DNA of 64,000 nucleotides from contig CAMXPV010000012.1 in the NCBI GenBank assembly GCA_947245585.1, positions 23,871-87,870 of the forward strand. Reading direction: 5' to 3'. The notes below the pieces were generated by a model. That model worked only from the letters and a program-made list of their open reading frames with translations. It made no database searches and was not told where the DNA came from. Below, piece by piece: positions 34,620-43,716 of this stretch; position 1 is the stretch's first letter, and each line of letters starts with the position of its first letter. The translations under genes and the position numbers were made by a program. Source of the DNA: an uncultured Lachnospiraceae bacterium (lineage in GTDB: Bacteria; Bacillota; Clostridia; Lachnospirales; Lachnospiraceae).

Positions 34620-36276
34620 CAACAAACGAAGCGCAGTCAGGAGCTGCCTGATTGCGGGCGCTTTTTCCCTTTTGTTTTCGGCGGCGATTTTGTTTGGGGC
34701 GCGGCTGGACAGTGTGGAGAACGTGGATGTAAAAGATGTGACGCTCTGGCTTCAAATGGTGGCGTTTACGGTTATTTTCACGGGAATTGTGCTGCTGTTG
34801 TGGCGGCTGCTTGACGGGCTGCAAGGCAGAGGCGCGTCTTTTCCGGAAAAAGCAATCAATAGAATAACAAGTGCTTTTAAATTCACGGACACACAGATAG
34901 ATATCGCAGTCTTTCTCTTTTTGCTTCTGTGTTGGCTGCCTGTGTTTTTGGCGGTATATCCGGGCTTTTTTGTCTATGATGCACAGGATGAATATGTGCA
35001 GGTGGCGACAAGAACGTTTTCCACCCACCATCCCCTCGTGCATGTGCTTCTTCTCGGTGGGATGATCTGTGGCGTTCACAAGCTGACGGATTCCTATAAT
35101 CTGGGTATCGCCTGCTACACCGCCCTGCAGATGCTGGCTGTTTCGGGGGGCTTTACCTTTTTATTCTGGTATCTTCGGAAAAAGAAGATATCCCGTGCGG
35201 TACGGCTGATTGGGATGGTTTATCTGGGGCTGTTTCCGACGGTGGTAATGTTTACGCTTTGCTCGGCGAAGGATGGGCTGTTTACGACGGCGCTTCTGCT
35301 TTTGCTGATCTGTCTGTTGGAGATGGGGACGCAGGAGTCGTTTTTTTCTTCCAAAGGTTGGAGGCTTCTCTTTGTATTAAGCGGCATGGCCATGATGCTT
35401 CTTCGCAACAATGGATTTTACGCGTTTCTTGTGATGATTCCCATTCTGCTTTTTTTGCAGAGAAAGCAGTGGAAACAGGTGCTTCTTTTGTCGGTTTGTG
35501 CGGTGGCGGGATGCCTTTTGGTGAACGGCGGCTTAAAGACGGCGCTCCACGCCGAAAGCGGGGAATATCAGGAAATCCTGACCGTGCCCATTCAGCAGAT
35601 GGCCAGAACATACAAATATGCGCCGGAAGTTTTTACGGAAGAGGACAGGGAGATTTTATACGAGGTCTTGCCCGATGAGGCGCTCTCCCTGTACACGCCG
35701 AGGCTTTCCGATCCGGTAAAATACCGCTTTGACAATGCGGCTTTCGCAAAGGATAAGGGCAGATATGCAGGACTTTGGCTGCGGGTGGGCATGAAAAAAC
35801 CGCTCATCTATCTCAACGCATGGTGGATGACTTCCTACGGTTTCTGGTATCCGGACACGGTGATCAATGTGTACGGCGGAAACACGGTTTTTACCTTTAC
35901 TTATAAGGATAATTCGTATTTTGGGTACGAGGTGGAAGAACCGGGAGTCAGGGAGAGTAAAATCCCATGGCTTGACGAGGTGTATCGAAAGCTGTCTTTG
36001 GAAGTTTGGAAGGAGAATGTGCCGGTTGTCTCCTGGCTGTTTTCACCGGGGGCGATGTTCTGGCTTTATGCGCTTCTTTTTGCATGGCTATTAAATAACA
36101 GACGATATAAAATAATGTATCCGTTTTTGCCGATTTTTCTTTTGTGGCTGACGGTCCTTCTGGGTCCCACCTATCTGCCCCGGTATGTATTGTTTCTCTG
36201 GTACGGACTGCCGCTTTTTTGGGGGATGGCGGTAATGAAGCCGACAGAGGCGGCATTTGTTGTAAAAAAAGGATGA
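34609..36276 (+). CDS. DUF6020-type polytopic membrane protein
   Basis: A 555-aa membrane protein with about 12 helices. It shows YPGFFVYDAQDEYVQV, STHHPLVHVLLLGGM and CSAKDGLFTTALLLL; the same three landmarks recur in the protein at 56070-57761 (FPTWFNNDAMWQME, SNHHPYFHTLI, CMGKDAWFTAAFLL), so the two are paralogues. The D-D/D-E after TM and the H-H-P motif suggest a GT-C fold, but no reaction is known to me. The start is uncertain: ATG at 34609 or 34600, both inside the previous gene's 3' end. A promoter for the next gene lies over its last codons. Confidence 0.65.
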   Translation: MQSDNKRSAVRSCLIAGAFSLLFSAAILFGARLDSVENVDVKDVTLWLQMVAFTVIFTGIVLLLWRLLDGLQGRGASFPEKAINRITSAFKFTDTQIDIAVFLFLLLCWLPVFLAVYPGFFVYDAQDEYVQVATRTFSTHHPLVHVLLLGGMICGVHKLTDSYNLGIACYTALQMLAVSGGFTFLFWYLRKKKISRAVRLIGMVYLGLFPTVVMFTLCSAKDGLFTTALLLLLICLLEMGTQESFFSSKGWRLLFVLSGMAMMLLRNNGFYAFLVMIPILLFLQRKQWKQVLLLSVCAVAGCLLVNGGLKTALHAESGEYQEILTVPIQQMARTYKYAPEVFTEEDREILYEVLPDEALSLYTPRLSDPVKYRFDNAAFAKDKGRYAGLWLRVGMKKPLIYLNAWWMTSYGFWYPDTVINVYGGNTVFTFTYKDNSYFGYEVEEPGVRESKIPWLDEVYRKLSLEVWKENVPVVSWLFSPGAMFWLYALLFAWLLNNRRYKIMYPFLPIFLLWLTVLLGPTYLPRYVLFLWYGLPLFWGMAVMKPTEAAFVVKKG

Positions 36277-36288
36277 TTGTGGTACACT
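36260..36288 (+). promoter_or_regulatory. Sigma-A promoter for the O-antigen ligase-like gene
   Basis: TTGTAA at 36260-36265, 17 bases, TACACT at 36283-36288, with TGG before the -10 (extended). From 36276 to 36304 the sequence is nearly the same as 44273-44299, which is the promoter before the PglC-like gene. Confidence 0.6.
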
Positions 36289-36307
36289 ATGTACGCGAAG
36301 GCAATGA

Positions 36308-36360
36308 GCAGTGCGCAGACAGAGGATAAATGAAGTGAAACGGAATTGAGTGTGCACTGC
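36308..36360 (+). promoter_or_regulatory. Leader stem before the O-antigen ligase-like gene
   Basis: GCAGTGCGCA (36308-36317) pairs with TGTGCACTGC (36351-36360) over ten positions with one G-T wobble and a ~33-base loop. It lies in the 5' leader between the promoter and the ATG at 36382. It may be a control element; no T-run follows. Confidence 0.4.
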
Positions 36361-36381
36361 GGGATAGATAAGAGGAAATAT

Positions 36382-38910
36382 ATGAACCGGATTTTAAATA
36401 AAAGACAGGCTATCTGCGGTACAATTTGGATTTTTGTGGTGTGCGCGGCGCTTACACTCTGGCCTTTTCGTCTGATCCATGAGGAAGTGCGGTCTGCAGG
36501 CGGCAGTGAAAATACAGAAGTTTCCGAGGCAGTCAATGCGGATCATGTGGTACAGCAGAGATTTATCGCCCAGTATGACAGGCTGAAAGAGATTGATATT
36601 TATCTGGCGGATGTGACGAGGGGGGACAAGTTTAATTTTGTGCTCCGGGATGCGTCCATGCAGACCATTATGCAGCAGGTGATCAATCTCGATGACGGGG
36701 AGACGATTCCCGGCTATTACACAATTCAGATCAATACGGATGTGGAAGTGGGGCGGGATTACTATTTCCTGCTTCAGGGCGTGGAGTCGGAGTTTCACGT
36801 GGCTTACGCTGACAATTCGGGGGATCGCGCCAATATTTATATCAGCGCGAGCGCCTATGACGGCGTGGAGGATGCAGACCGGTGCGTGATGGCGGACTAT
36901 AGCTATGAGGTGCCTTTGCGCAAAGGTAAAACAGTTGTGTTGGCGGCGGCTTTTCTGCTTTTGGGCGCGCTTGTCACATGGCTTTCTTCCGTCTATTATG
37001 GAAAGAACCCGGAGCGCAACGGACTGGTCATGGTAGAACGGGCGATGCGCTTCGTTCTGAATCCGTTGATCGTGGCGGCGGGTGTGTTCTGTGCGGTGGC
37101 GATCGGCCCCTGCCATGTCCTGACGACGGATATTTATTCCATTGCTTTTTATGAGTTGGGTGTGGTTCTTGCTGTGGCAGCGGGACTTTACGCGGTCAAT
37201 CATGACAGGACGGGGATTGCCACGGACAGGACCGTTTTCAAGGTGCTGCAGGGCAGATGGCAGGATGACCTGCAGTCGGTTATGATTGCGGGCGCGATCT
37301 GGGGATGCTGCAACTATATGAACGCCCTGTATGAGATTCACCATACGGTGGCCTACAGGCAGGTGCTGATCTTTTCCGCACTTGCGCTGATCGTTACCTA
37401 TAAAAAGAGAGAACTTTTTCACTGGATGAATCTGGTTCTGGCCGTTGTGGCGGCGGTGGCCGGACCGATGTATTATAAAAATGCGTTGGCGGCGCTTGTA
37501 GACCAGGCGGTGTTGGCGGGAAAGGCCGCGCCGGATGAACTGGAACTTTTGGCTTTGAAACTGACGGTGTGGTCCGGCATTCTTGCCGGGTTTGTAATAG
37601 CCAACACGTTGGCAGGCCTTTTCAGAAGAAAGATTCGGGGGATCTCTCTACCCTACGGAATTTTGGTGGGCGCTTTTTTTGCACTGATCATTCTCTACCG
37701 CAACACCAGAGGCTGGCCCATCTTTTTGGTATGCGTTTTTGTGCTGATCTATCTGCGGATGGCGGCCGGTGTAAAAAGGACGGTATTGTTACACAATATA
37801 GTAAACGGAATCCTGCTTCATTTTGTCTTGACGGTGGGATATTGTCTGCTGCACAGACCCTATATGTATTTCCGGTATTACCGCTATCCGTTCCATTTCC
37901 ATACGGTGACGATTTCCGCTGTGTATCTGGCTTTGGTGGTATGCGCGGCGCTGATTAAATTCATGGATGCCTATGGCAGAAAACCAAGCCTTGCCGGCAC
38001 CTATAAGGAGCTTGCGGTGTTTGGCCTTTCCGCCATGTATCTTTTGTTTACGCTATCCCGGACCGGGTATCTTTCGATTCTTGTGACGGCGGTTGTGGTG
38101 ATACCGATGGCGTTTTTTTCGGGAAAGACACGTTCGTTTCGGGAAAAAGGGAAGCATTTTGTGCGGGGCGTGGGTTTGATGGCGCTTTCCGTGCTGGTCG
38201 GTCTGCCAATCGTGTTTACGGCGCAGCGGGCGGTTCCGGCGGTGGCTGCGGATATCAGGGCTCATGAGATCGAGGATTTTCCGGCGGAATTGGTACACGG
38301 CAGAAAAATGGATTCCTATTATTATATTACGGTGGAGCGTTTTATCCAGACATTTCAGATGAAGGTGTTGGGCATTCCGGAGGACAAATGCCTGAATGCT
38401 TTTCTCTATTTCAGCAGGGGGAACGGTGAATCGGAATACCGAAGCCCTTATTTGGAAGAGGGGAGTAAGAGACTGCTTGCCTCTGCAGAAGATATGGCGG
38501 CGGCGGAAGCGGCGGAAGAGGCATCTTTTACAAATGGCAGGCTATATATATTTGAACGGTATTACGAGAGACTTGACAAAAACGGCCATGACGATATGGG
38601 TGTCATGGAACCCGACGGCAATTATCTGGCCCATGCGCACAACATCTATCTGCAGGTTGCCTACGACCATGGAATCTTTGTGGGAGGTGTGTTCCTGCTG
38701 TTGGGGATAGGGACGCTTGTGCAGGCATGGATTTACTTTAGACGGCACAGAGAGGACAGGGAATGCGCGCTGTTTCCGTTAGCGCTGCTACTATTGTTCG
38801 CGGTGGCAGGATTGACGGAGTGGATCTTTCATCCCTGCTGTCCGATTGCCTTTTGTCTGCTTCTGACTATGGGCCCTCTGCTTGTGGATATACGAAAGGA
38901 CGAAGCTTAA
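36382..38910 (+). CDS. O-antigen ligase/polymerase-like membrane protein
   Basis: An 842-aa protein. TM1 (~12-30) is followed by an extracytoplasmic beta-rich domain of ~150 residues (~35-185), then about 11-12 helices. The Wzy_C/WaaL-type part (~490-842) contains LFTLSRTGYLSILVTAVVV and AHAHNIYLQVAYDHGIFVGG, the H-x-H-N...H-G motif of O-antigen ligases and polymerases. It probably joins or polymerises lipid-linked glycan on the outer membrane face. The extra N-terminal outside domain makes it about twice the usual size. ATG at 36382 is chosen because AGAGGAA lies five bases upstream. It starts a transcription unit with the two bacillosamine-type genes. Confidence 0.75.
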   Translation: MNRILNKRQAICGTIWIFVVCAALTLWPFRLIHEEVRSAGGSENTEVSEAVNADHVVQQRFIAQYDRLKEIDIYLADVTRGDKFNFVLRDASMQTIMQQVINLDDGETIPGYYTIQINTDVEVGRDYYFLLQGVESEFHVAYADNSGDRANIYISASAYDGVEDADRCVMADYSYEVPLRKGKTVVLAAAFLLLGALVTWLSSVYYGKNPERNGLVMVERAMRFVLNPLIVAAGVFCAVAIGPCHVLTTDIYSIAFYELGVVLAVAAGLYAVNHDRTGIATDRTVFKVLQGRWQDDLQSVMIAGAIWGCCNYMNALYEIHHTVAYRQVLIFSALALIVTYKKRELFHWMNLVLAVVAAVAGPMYYKNALAALVDQAVLAGKAAPDELELLALKLTVWSGILAGFVIANTLAGLFRRKIRGISLPYGILVGAFFALIILYRNTRGWPIFLVCVFVLIYLRMAAGVKRTVLLHNIVNGILLHFVLTVGYCLLHRPYMYFRYYRYPFHFHTVTISAVYLALVVCAALIKFMDAYGRKPSLAGTYKELAVFGLSAMYLLFTLSRTGYLSILVTAVVVIPMAFFSGKTRSFREKGKHFVRGVGLMALSVLVGLPIVFTAQRAVPAVAADIRAHEIEDFPAELVHGRKMDSYYYITVERFIQTFQMKVLGIPEDKCLNAFLYFSRGNGESEYRSPYLEEGSKRLLASAEDMAAAEAAEEASFTNGRLYIFERYYERLDKNGHDDMGVMEPDGNYLAHAHNIYLQVAYDHGIFVGGVFLLLGIGTLVQAWIYFRRHREDRECALFPLALLLLFAVAGLTEWIFHPCCPIAFCLLLTMGPLLVDIRKDEA

Positions 38911-38925
38911 AAAACGGATACAAAT

Positions 38926-40803
38926 ATGGAAAAGACAAGAAAACCTTTCAATGCAAAATTATTTTACAGACGCACGTGCCTGGTGATTTACGATATCATC
39001 AGCATTATCTTGGCCAGTTACGTGGCCATTTTGTGGCGGTATGATTTTCATTTGGACGAGATTCCGGCGCATTTTATGCAGCCCATCGAACATTTCCTGC
39101 CGGTCAACATTTTGGTGACGCTGATCATTTTTTATATCATGCATCTGTACAGCAGTTTGTGGGCGTTTGCGGGAGAAACGGAGCTGCAGAATATCGTGGT
39201 GGCGTGTGTGCTGTCCATGCTTGCAGGCGCTGTCGGCCTGCAGTTTTTTAAGGTGACGAGCCGGGCGGTGCCGAGAAGCTACTATCCTGCTTACATGGCG
39301 GTTTTGGTGGTCTGTATCTTTGCAAGCCGCTTTTCCTATCGGTTTTTCCGTGGATTGAAGCATAAGCAGCAGAATAAAAAGAACCGGATCTCTGTCATGG
39401 TGATCGGGGCCGGCGAGGCGGCCAATCTGATTATCAAGGAGATTGTGAACAGCAACTTCTCCACGATGGTGATTAAATGTATCATCGATGATGATAAGGG
39501 AAAATGGGGGAGATACATTCAGGGAATCAAGGTCGTGGGCGGCCGGGACAAGATTGTGGAGTGCGCGGATGTCTATGATGTGGATGAAATCATAGTGGCT
39601 ATGCCCTCCGCGCCCAGAACGGAGATCAAAGAGATACTGGATATCTGTAAGGATACCAACTGTAAGCTGCGTTCCCTGCCGGGCATGTATCAGCTTGTAA
39701 ACGGGGAAGTCAACGTCAGCAAACTGCGGGACGTGGAACTGGAGGACCTGCTTGGCAGAGAGCCGATTGCCGTGGATATCGATTCCATTCTCGGTTACGT
39801 GCAGGGTAAGGTGGTGCTTGTCACCGGCGGCGGCGGTTCCATTGGAAGCGAACTTTGCAGACAGATTGCCAATCATAAACCGAAACAGTTGGTGATCGTG
39901 GATATTTACGAAAATTCCGTTTATGACGTACAGCAGGAGCTGCGGCAGAAATATCCGGATCTGGATTTGGTGGTGCTGATCGCTTCCGTGCGGAACACTA
40001 ACCGGATGAATTATATTTTCTCTAAATACAAGCCCAATATTGTCTATCATGCGGCGGCTCACAAGCATGTGCCTCTGATGGAGGACAGCCCTACGGAAGC
40101 CATCAAGAACAATGTTTTCGGCACTTTCAAGACGGCGCAGGCGGCGGCCATGAGCGGCGTGAAGCGGTTTGTTATGATCTCCACCGACAAGGCGGTGAAT
40201 CCCACGAATATCATGGGCGCTAGCAAGCGGATCTGTGAGATGATTATTCAGACCTTTGACAAGCACTATGAGACGGAGTTTGTGGCGGTGCGTTTCGGCA
40301 ATGTGTTGGGCAGCAACGGCAGTGTGATCCCGCTCTTTCGCAAGCAGATTGCGGCGGGGGGGCCGGTGACGGTGACACATCCGGATATCATACGTTATTT
40401 TATGACCATCCCGGAGGCAGTGTCTCTGGTATTGCAGGCGGGAGCCTACGCGAGGGGAGGAGAAATTTTCGTTTTGGATATGGGCGAGCCGGTAAAAATT
40501 CTCTCTCTGGCGGAAAACCTGATCAAGCTTTCGGGCTACCGGGTGGGCGAGGATATCAAGATAGAATTTACAGGCCTTCGACCCGGGGAAAAGCTCTACG
40601 AGGAGCTTTTGATGGATGAGGAGGGCATGAAAGATACGGCAAACCGCATGATTCATATTGGCAGGCCGATCGAACTGGATGAGCATGAATTTTTCATGCA
40701 GTTGAAGGAACTTAAGGACGAGTCTCAGATTGAGAGCTCGGATATCAGGCCGTTGATTCAAAAGATTGTGCCGACGTATCATTACCAGAATCAGGAGGAG
40801 TAA
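38926..40803 (+). CDS. pglF: Membrane-bound UDP-GlcNAc 4,6-dehydratase, WbpM/PglF type
   Basis: A 625-aa protein with four N-terminal helices (~15-140), a CoA-binding-like Rossmann domain (~150-260) and a dehydratase domain (~285-600). The dehydratase part shows VTGGGGSIGSELCR, HAAAHKHVPLMEDSP and STDKAVNPTNIMGASK, with Met where ordinary SDR enzymes have the catalytic Tyr, as in WbpM and PglF. It makes the retaining 4-keto-6-deoxy-GlcNAc nucleotide, giving the substrate for the PglE-like gene downstream. This differs in stereochemistry from PseB. It lies 15 bases after the ligase-like gene. Length and motifs are normal. Confidence 0.92.
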   Translation: MEKTRKPFNAKLFYRRTCLVIYDIISIILASYVAILWRYDFHLDEIPAHFMQPIEHFLPVNILVTLIIFYIMHLYSSLWAFAGETELQNIVVACVLSMLAGAVGLQFFKVTSRAVPRSYYPAYMAVLVVCIFASRFSYRFFRGLKHKQQNKKNRISVMVIGAGEAANLIIKEIVNSNFSTMVIKCIIDDDKGKWGRYIQGIKVVGGRDKIVECADVYDVDEIIVAMPSAPRTEIKEILDICKDTNCKLRSLPGMYQLVNGEVNVSKLRDVELEDLLGREPIAVDIDSILGYVQGKVVLVTGGGGSIGSELCRQIANHKPKQLVIVDIYENSVYDVQQELRQKYPDLDLVVLIASVRNTNRMNYIFSKYKPNIVYHAAAHKHVPLMEDSPTEAIKNNVFGTFKTAQAAAMSGVKRFVMISTDKAVNPTNIMGASKRICEMIIQTFDKHYETEFVAVRFGNVLGSNGSVIPLFRKQIAAGGPVTVTHPDIIRYFMTIPEAVSLVLQAGAYARGGEIFVLDMGEPVKILSLAENLIKLSGYRVGEDIKIEFTGLRPGEKLYEELLMDEEGMKDTANRMIHIGRPIELDEHEFFMQLKELKDESQIESSDIRPLIQKIVPTYHYQNQEE

Positions 40804-40809
40804 ACAATC

Positions 40810-41940
40810 ATGGAGAGAAAAAGGATTTATATGTCATCACCCACGATGCACGGGGATGAGCAAAGGTTTGTACAGGAGGCTTTTGACACGAACTGGATCG
40901 CGCCCCTTGGTCCGAACGTGAACGCCTTTGAAAAGGAGATGGCGGCTTATACCGGCTGCGGCCATGCGGCAGCTCTGGCTTCCGGTACAGCGGCAATCCA
41001 TATGGCACTCCGCCTTCTGGGGGTGAAACAGGGGGATGTGGTGTTCGTATCGGATTTGACTTTTTCCGCATCCTGCAATCCGATTGTCTATGAGAACGGT
41101 ACGCCGGTGTTGATCGACGCGGAGCCGGATACCTGGAATATGTCTCCGCAGGCTTTGAAACGGGCCTATGAGAAGTATCCGAACCCCAAGGCGGTGATCT
41201 GCGTCCATCTCTATGGCACGCCTGCGAAGCTTGGTGAGATTATGGAGATCTGTGAGGCCCACGGCACGCCGCTCATCGAGGACGCGGCAGAATCCCTTGG
41301 CAGTACTTATCGCGGAAAGCATACTGGGACGTTCGGCAAGTATGGAATTTATTCCTTTAACGGCAATAAAATCATCACCACTTCAGGGGGCGGAATGTTT
41401 GTCTCCGCGGAGGAGGAGGCTGCAAAGAAAGTGACTTTCCTGGCGACGCAGGCAAGAGATCAGGCCAGACATTATCAGCACTCCCAGATCGGCTATAATT
41501 ACCGGATGAGCAATGTCACCGCCGGAATCGGCAGAGGACAGCTGATCCACCTGGAGGAGCACAAGGCAAAGAAAAAGGCTATTTACGAGCGGTATAAGGC
41601 GGCTTTTGCAGAGATTCCCGCGATTCAGATGAACCCCATGAATGCGGAGGGGGATGCCAACAACTGGCTCTCCTGTATGACGGTCTCGCCGGATTGTGGA
41701 ATAACACCTGATATGATAATGGACACATTGGACGAAAAACTCAACGCGGAAACCCGCCCGATCTGGAAGCCCATGCACATGCAGCCTGTTTTTGCAAACT
41801 GCGATTTCTGGCCGCACTACGGGGACGGCAGAAGCGTGGGGGAGGAGGTCTTTGCCAGAGGTTTGTGCCTGCCCAGCGATATTAAGAATACGGATGAAGA
41901 GATGGAGGCGATTATCCGCACGGTCAAAGGGATGTTTTAA
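40810..41940 (+). CDS. pglE: UDP-4-keto-sugar aminotransferase, PglE-like
   Basis: A 376-aa DegT-family aminotransferase with MSSPTMHGDEQRFVQEAF near the start, ALASGTAAIHMAL, IEDAAESLGSTYRGK (cofactor Asp ~158) and FNGNKIITTSGGG with the PLP lysine at ~K187. The F-N-G-N-K-I-I motif is typical of PglE/LegC-like enzymes that aminate the WbpM/PglF product at C4 on the way to bacillosamine or legionaminate. It begins six bases after pglF. No PglD acetyltransferase follows; the formyltransferase (51724-52644) or a GNAT could modify the amine instead. Confidence 0.88.
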   Translation: MERKRIYMSSPTMHGDEQRFVQEAFDTNWIAPLGPNVNAFEKEMAAYTGCGHAAALASGTAAIHMALRLLGVKQGDVVFVSDLTFSASCNPIVYENGTPVLIDAEPDTWNMSPQALKRAYEKYPNPKAVICVHLYGTPAKLGEIMEICEAHGTPLIEDAAESLGSTYRGKHTGTFGKYGIYSFNGNKIITTSGGGMFVSAEEEAAKKVTFLATQARDQARHYQHSQIGYNYRMSNVTAGIGRGQLIHLEEHKAKKKAIYERYKAAFAEIPAIQMNPMNAEGDANNWLSCMTVSPDCGITPDMIMDTLDEKLNAETRPIWKPMHMQPVFANCDFWPHYGDGRSVGEEVFARGLCLPSDIKNTDEEMEAIIRTVKGMF

Positions 41941-41969
41941 GGGCAGGGGCGCAGACAGGAGACGGGAGT

Positions 41970-42209
41970 ATGGATGCTTTGCAGGAGAAGGACAGGGCGC
42001 AGATGTGCGACGAGATTGCGGCTTTTTTTAAGGAGGAGCACGATCTGGAACTGGGCGTGATCGGTACCGGGCGGATTCTGGACTTTTTTCAGGAAATGTT
42101 GGGAAAACATATTTATAATAAGGCGTTGGATGACGCGAAACAGTTTTACGCCAGATATGCGGATAATATGGAGACGGACTATTATGCGCTGTATAAGGAT
42201 GTGAGATAG
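41970..42209 (+). CDS. DUF2164-family small protein
   Basis: A 79-aa acidic protein. DLELGVIGTGRILDFFQEML followed by G-K-H-I-Y-N-K-A-L-D-D-A is the recognisable DUF2164 core (L-D-F-F-x-E-x-x-G-x-x-x-Y-N...D-A). The family has no known function. GACGGGA provides a ribosome site. It sits 29 bases after pglE but has no obvious glycan role; it is probably a passenger gene at the end of this unit. Confidence 0.8.
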   Translation: MDALQEKDRAQMCDEIAAFFKEEHDLELGVIGTGRILDFFQEMLGKHIYNKALDDAKQFYARYADNMETDYYALYKDVR

Positions 42210-42361
42210 ATGGGCAGAAAGCGGCTCATGAAAAGGCGGTCAGAAGCAGAGCGCTTGAGATGATAGACAAGAATTTTTTGCAGGGGAAACCGATAGAAAC
42301 TGATGGATATTATGGGTTTAGCCGGGCGCATGCGGAGCTTTATAAGGGAACTCTTTGGTAA
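42197..42361 (+). pseudogene. Short ORF, possible gene remnant
   Basis: An open frame of 54 codons overlaps the end of the DUF2164 gene and runs to a TAA at 42359-42361. It has no start codon at its beginning; the first ATG is at 42260, leaving 33 residues (including FLQGKPIETDGYYGFSRAHA). The composition is protein-like and the stop is immediately followed by a terminator, which suggests the 3' end of a former gene. I do not recognise the family. Confidence 0.35.
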
Positions 42362-42398
42362 AGTTATTTTGATACATCAAAATAACTTTACTTTTTTT
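42360..42398 (+). terminator. Rho-independent terminator
   Basis: AAAGTTATTTTGA (42360-42372), loop TACA, TCAAAATAACTTT (42377-42389): a perfect 13-bp stem, followed by AC and seven T's (42392-42398). It closes the 36.3-42.2 kb transcription unit. Confidence 0.85.
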
Positions 42399-42426
42399 GT
42401 TAATTATTCTATCATAGTTATATAAA
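42397..42426 (+). promoter_or_regulatory. Putative promoter of the DUF4143 ATPase gene
   Basis: TTGTTA at 42397-42402 and TATAAA at 42421-42426 with 18 bases between them, in an AT-rich gap ~45 bases before the ATG. A second -10-like TACACT occurs at 42434. Placement right after the terminator supports a new transcription unit. Confidence 0.45.
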
Positions 42427-42470
42427 TAGAGGATACACTATAGATATATTAACTTTAATGGAGGATTGTC

Positions 42471-43667
42471 ATGGTTATCCGGGAACAGATATTAAGGAAA
42501 ATCAGACCATTTTATGACAGCGAACTGATCAAGGTTTTGATCGGTCTGCGGCGTTCGGGCAAATCGGTTCTGCTGCGGCAGATTATGGATGAACTTGTGA
42601 AAAGCGGTGTTGAGGAGTCACAAATCATCTACATGAACTTTGAAGACTTTCAGTATTCCTCTATTACAAATGCGGAGCAATTATATCAATATATTTGTGA
42701 CCGAAGAAAAAAGGAAGAGAAATATTATCTTTTTTTTGATGAAATTCAGATGGTAAAGGAATTTGAACGGGTAATCAATTCTTTCCGGGCGACGTGGGAT
42801 GTGAGTATTTTTATCACCGGTTCCAACGGAAAACTGTTGTCGGGCGAATTGGCGACTTTATTGTCGGGGCGGTATGTGAGCTTTCGGGTAACGCCTTTTT
42901 CTTTTATCGAATACTGTGAAATCAGGCGAATACAGGAGCCCTCGGATGAAGACCTGGTCGAGTATATGAATTGGGGAGGTATGCCGCAGCGGTTTGCCAT
43001 GACGGGGGAAACGGAGACAAGGACTTTCTTGCAGGATTTATATAATTCTATTGTCCTGCGGGATATTGTCCAGAGAGCCGGGGCAAAAGAGGTAGATTTA
43101 ATCAACCGCATTATGGAGTATCTGATGCTGAACCCGTCTCAGACCTTTTCGGCAAAGGGGATTTTGAATTATTTTAAAAGCGTGGATCGGACGGTCAGCG
43201 CACAGACCTTGTATAATTATTTGGAACATATACAGACTTCGCTGATCGTCAGCAAGGCGCAACGGTATGATATCCGCGGAAAGCAGCTGCTTACGACGCT
43301 GGATAAATATTTTTTGACCGATCTGGGATTGGGCCGGATTCACAACAGCGGCTATAAGTTGGAAATGGGTGCTATGCTTGAGAATGTTGTATATAATGAG
43401 CTTAGAAATCGGGGCTATGAGGTGTACGTTGGAAAGATACCGAACGGAGAAGTGGATTTTGTGGCGGTGAAGGGCGATCAAAGAGAGTATTATCAGGTGG
43501 CCTATTATCTTGCGGAGCAGTCGGTGGTTGACAGAGAGTTTGGGGCTTTTTCGTCGATTGCGGACAATTATCCGAAATATGTGCTTTCTATGGATAAGTT
43601 TGATTTTTCGCGGGACGGGATTATCCATAAGAATGTGATAAGGTTTTTGATGGAGGCGCAGGGATGA
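42471..43667 (+). CDS. AAA ATPase with DUF4143 domain
   Basis: A 398-aa AAA_14/DUF4143 protein. It has VLIGLRRSGKSVLLRQI (P-loop at ~22-38), YYLFFDEIQMVKEFE (Walker B), FITGSNGKLLSGELATLLSG (sensor region) and, in the C-terminal domain, IPNGEVDFVAVKGDQREYYQ, where a nuclease-like D...E-x-K core is degenerate (Q-V instead of E-x-K). These are abundant in anaerobes and have no settled role. GGAGG lies nine bases before the ATG. It has its own promoter and sits between glycan modules, like the DUF234 ATPase at 28621-30000. The GNAT gene overlaps its end. Confidence 0.85.
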   Translation: MVIREQILRKIRPFYDSELIKVLIGLRRSGKSVLLRQIMDELVKSGVEESQIIYMNFEDFQYSSITNAEQLYQYICDRRKKEEKYYLFFDEIQMVKEFERVINSFRATWDVSIFITGSNGKLLSGELATLLSGRYVSFRVTPFSFIEYCEIRRIQEPSDEDLVEYMNWGGMPQRFAMTGETETRTFLQDLYNSIVLRDIVQRAGAKEVDLINRIMEYLMLNPSQTFSAKGILNYFKSVDRTVSAQTLYNYLEHIQTSLIVSKAQRYDIRGKQLLTTLDKYFLTDLGLGRIHNSGYKLEMGAMLENVVYNELRNRGYEVYVGKIPNGEVDFVAVKGDQREYYQVAYYLAEQSVVDREFGAFSSIADNYPKYVLSMDKFDFSRDGIIHKNVIRFLMEAQG

Positions 43668-43716
43668 CAGAACAACATAGTAAAATATATTATGCGATCA
43701 GATTACCATTCGGGAT

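Noticed and set aside
36394..37422. A 342-codon minus-strand open frame opposite the ligase-like gene
   Set aside because: Shadow of the + strand gene; its product is H/R-rich without recognisable features.
38959..40782. A 607-codon open frame on the minus strand opposite pglF
   Set aside because: It is the mirror of a clearly coding + strand gene with all expected motifs. The minus-strand product is rich in H, R and L and shows no domain, as expected from codon bias.
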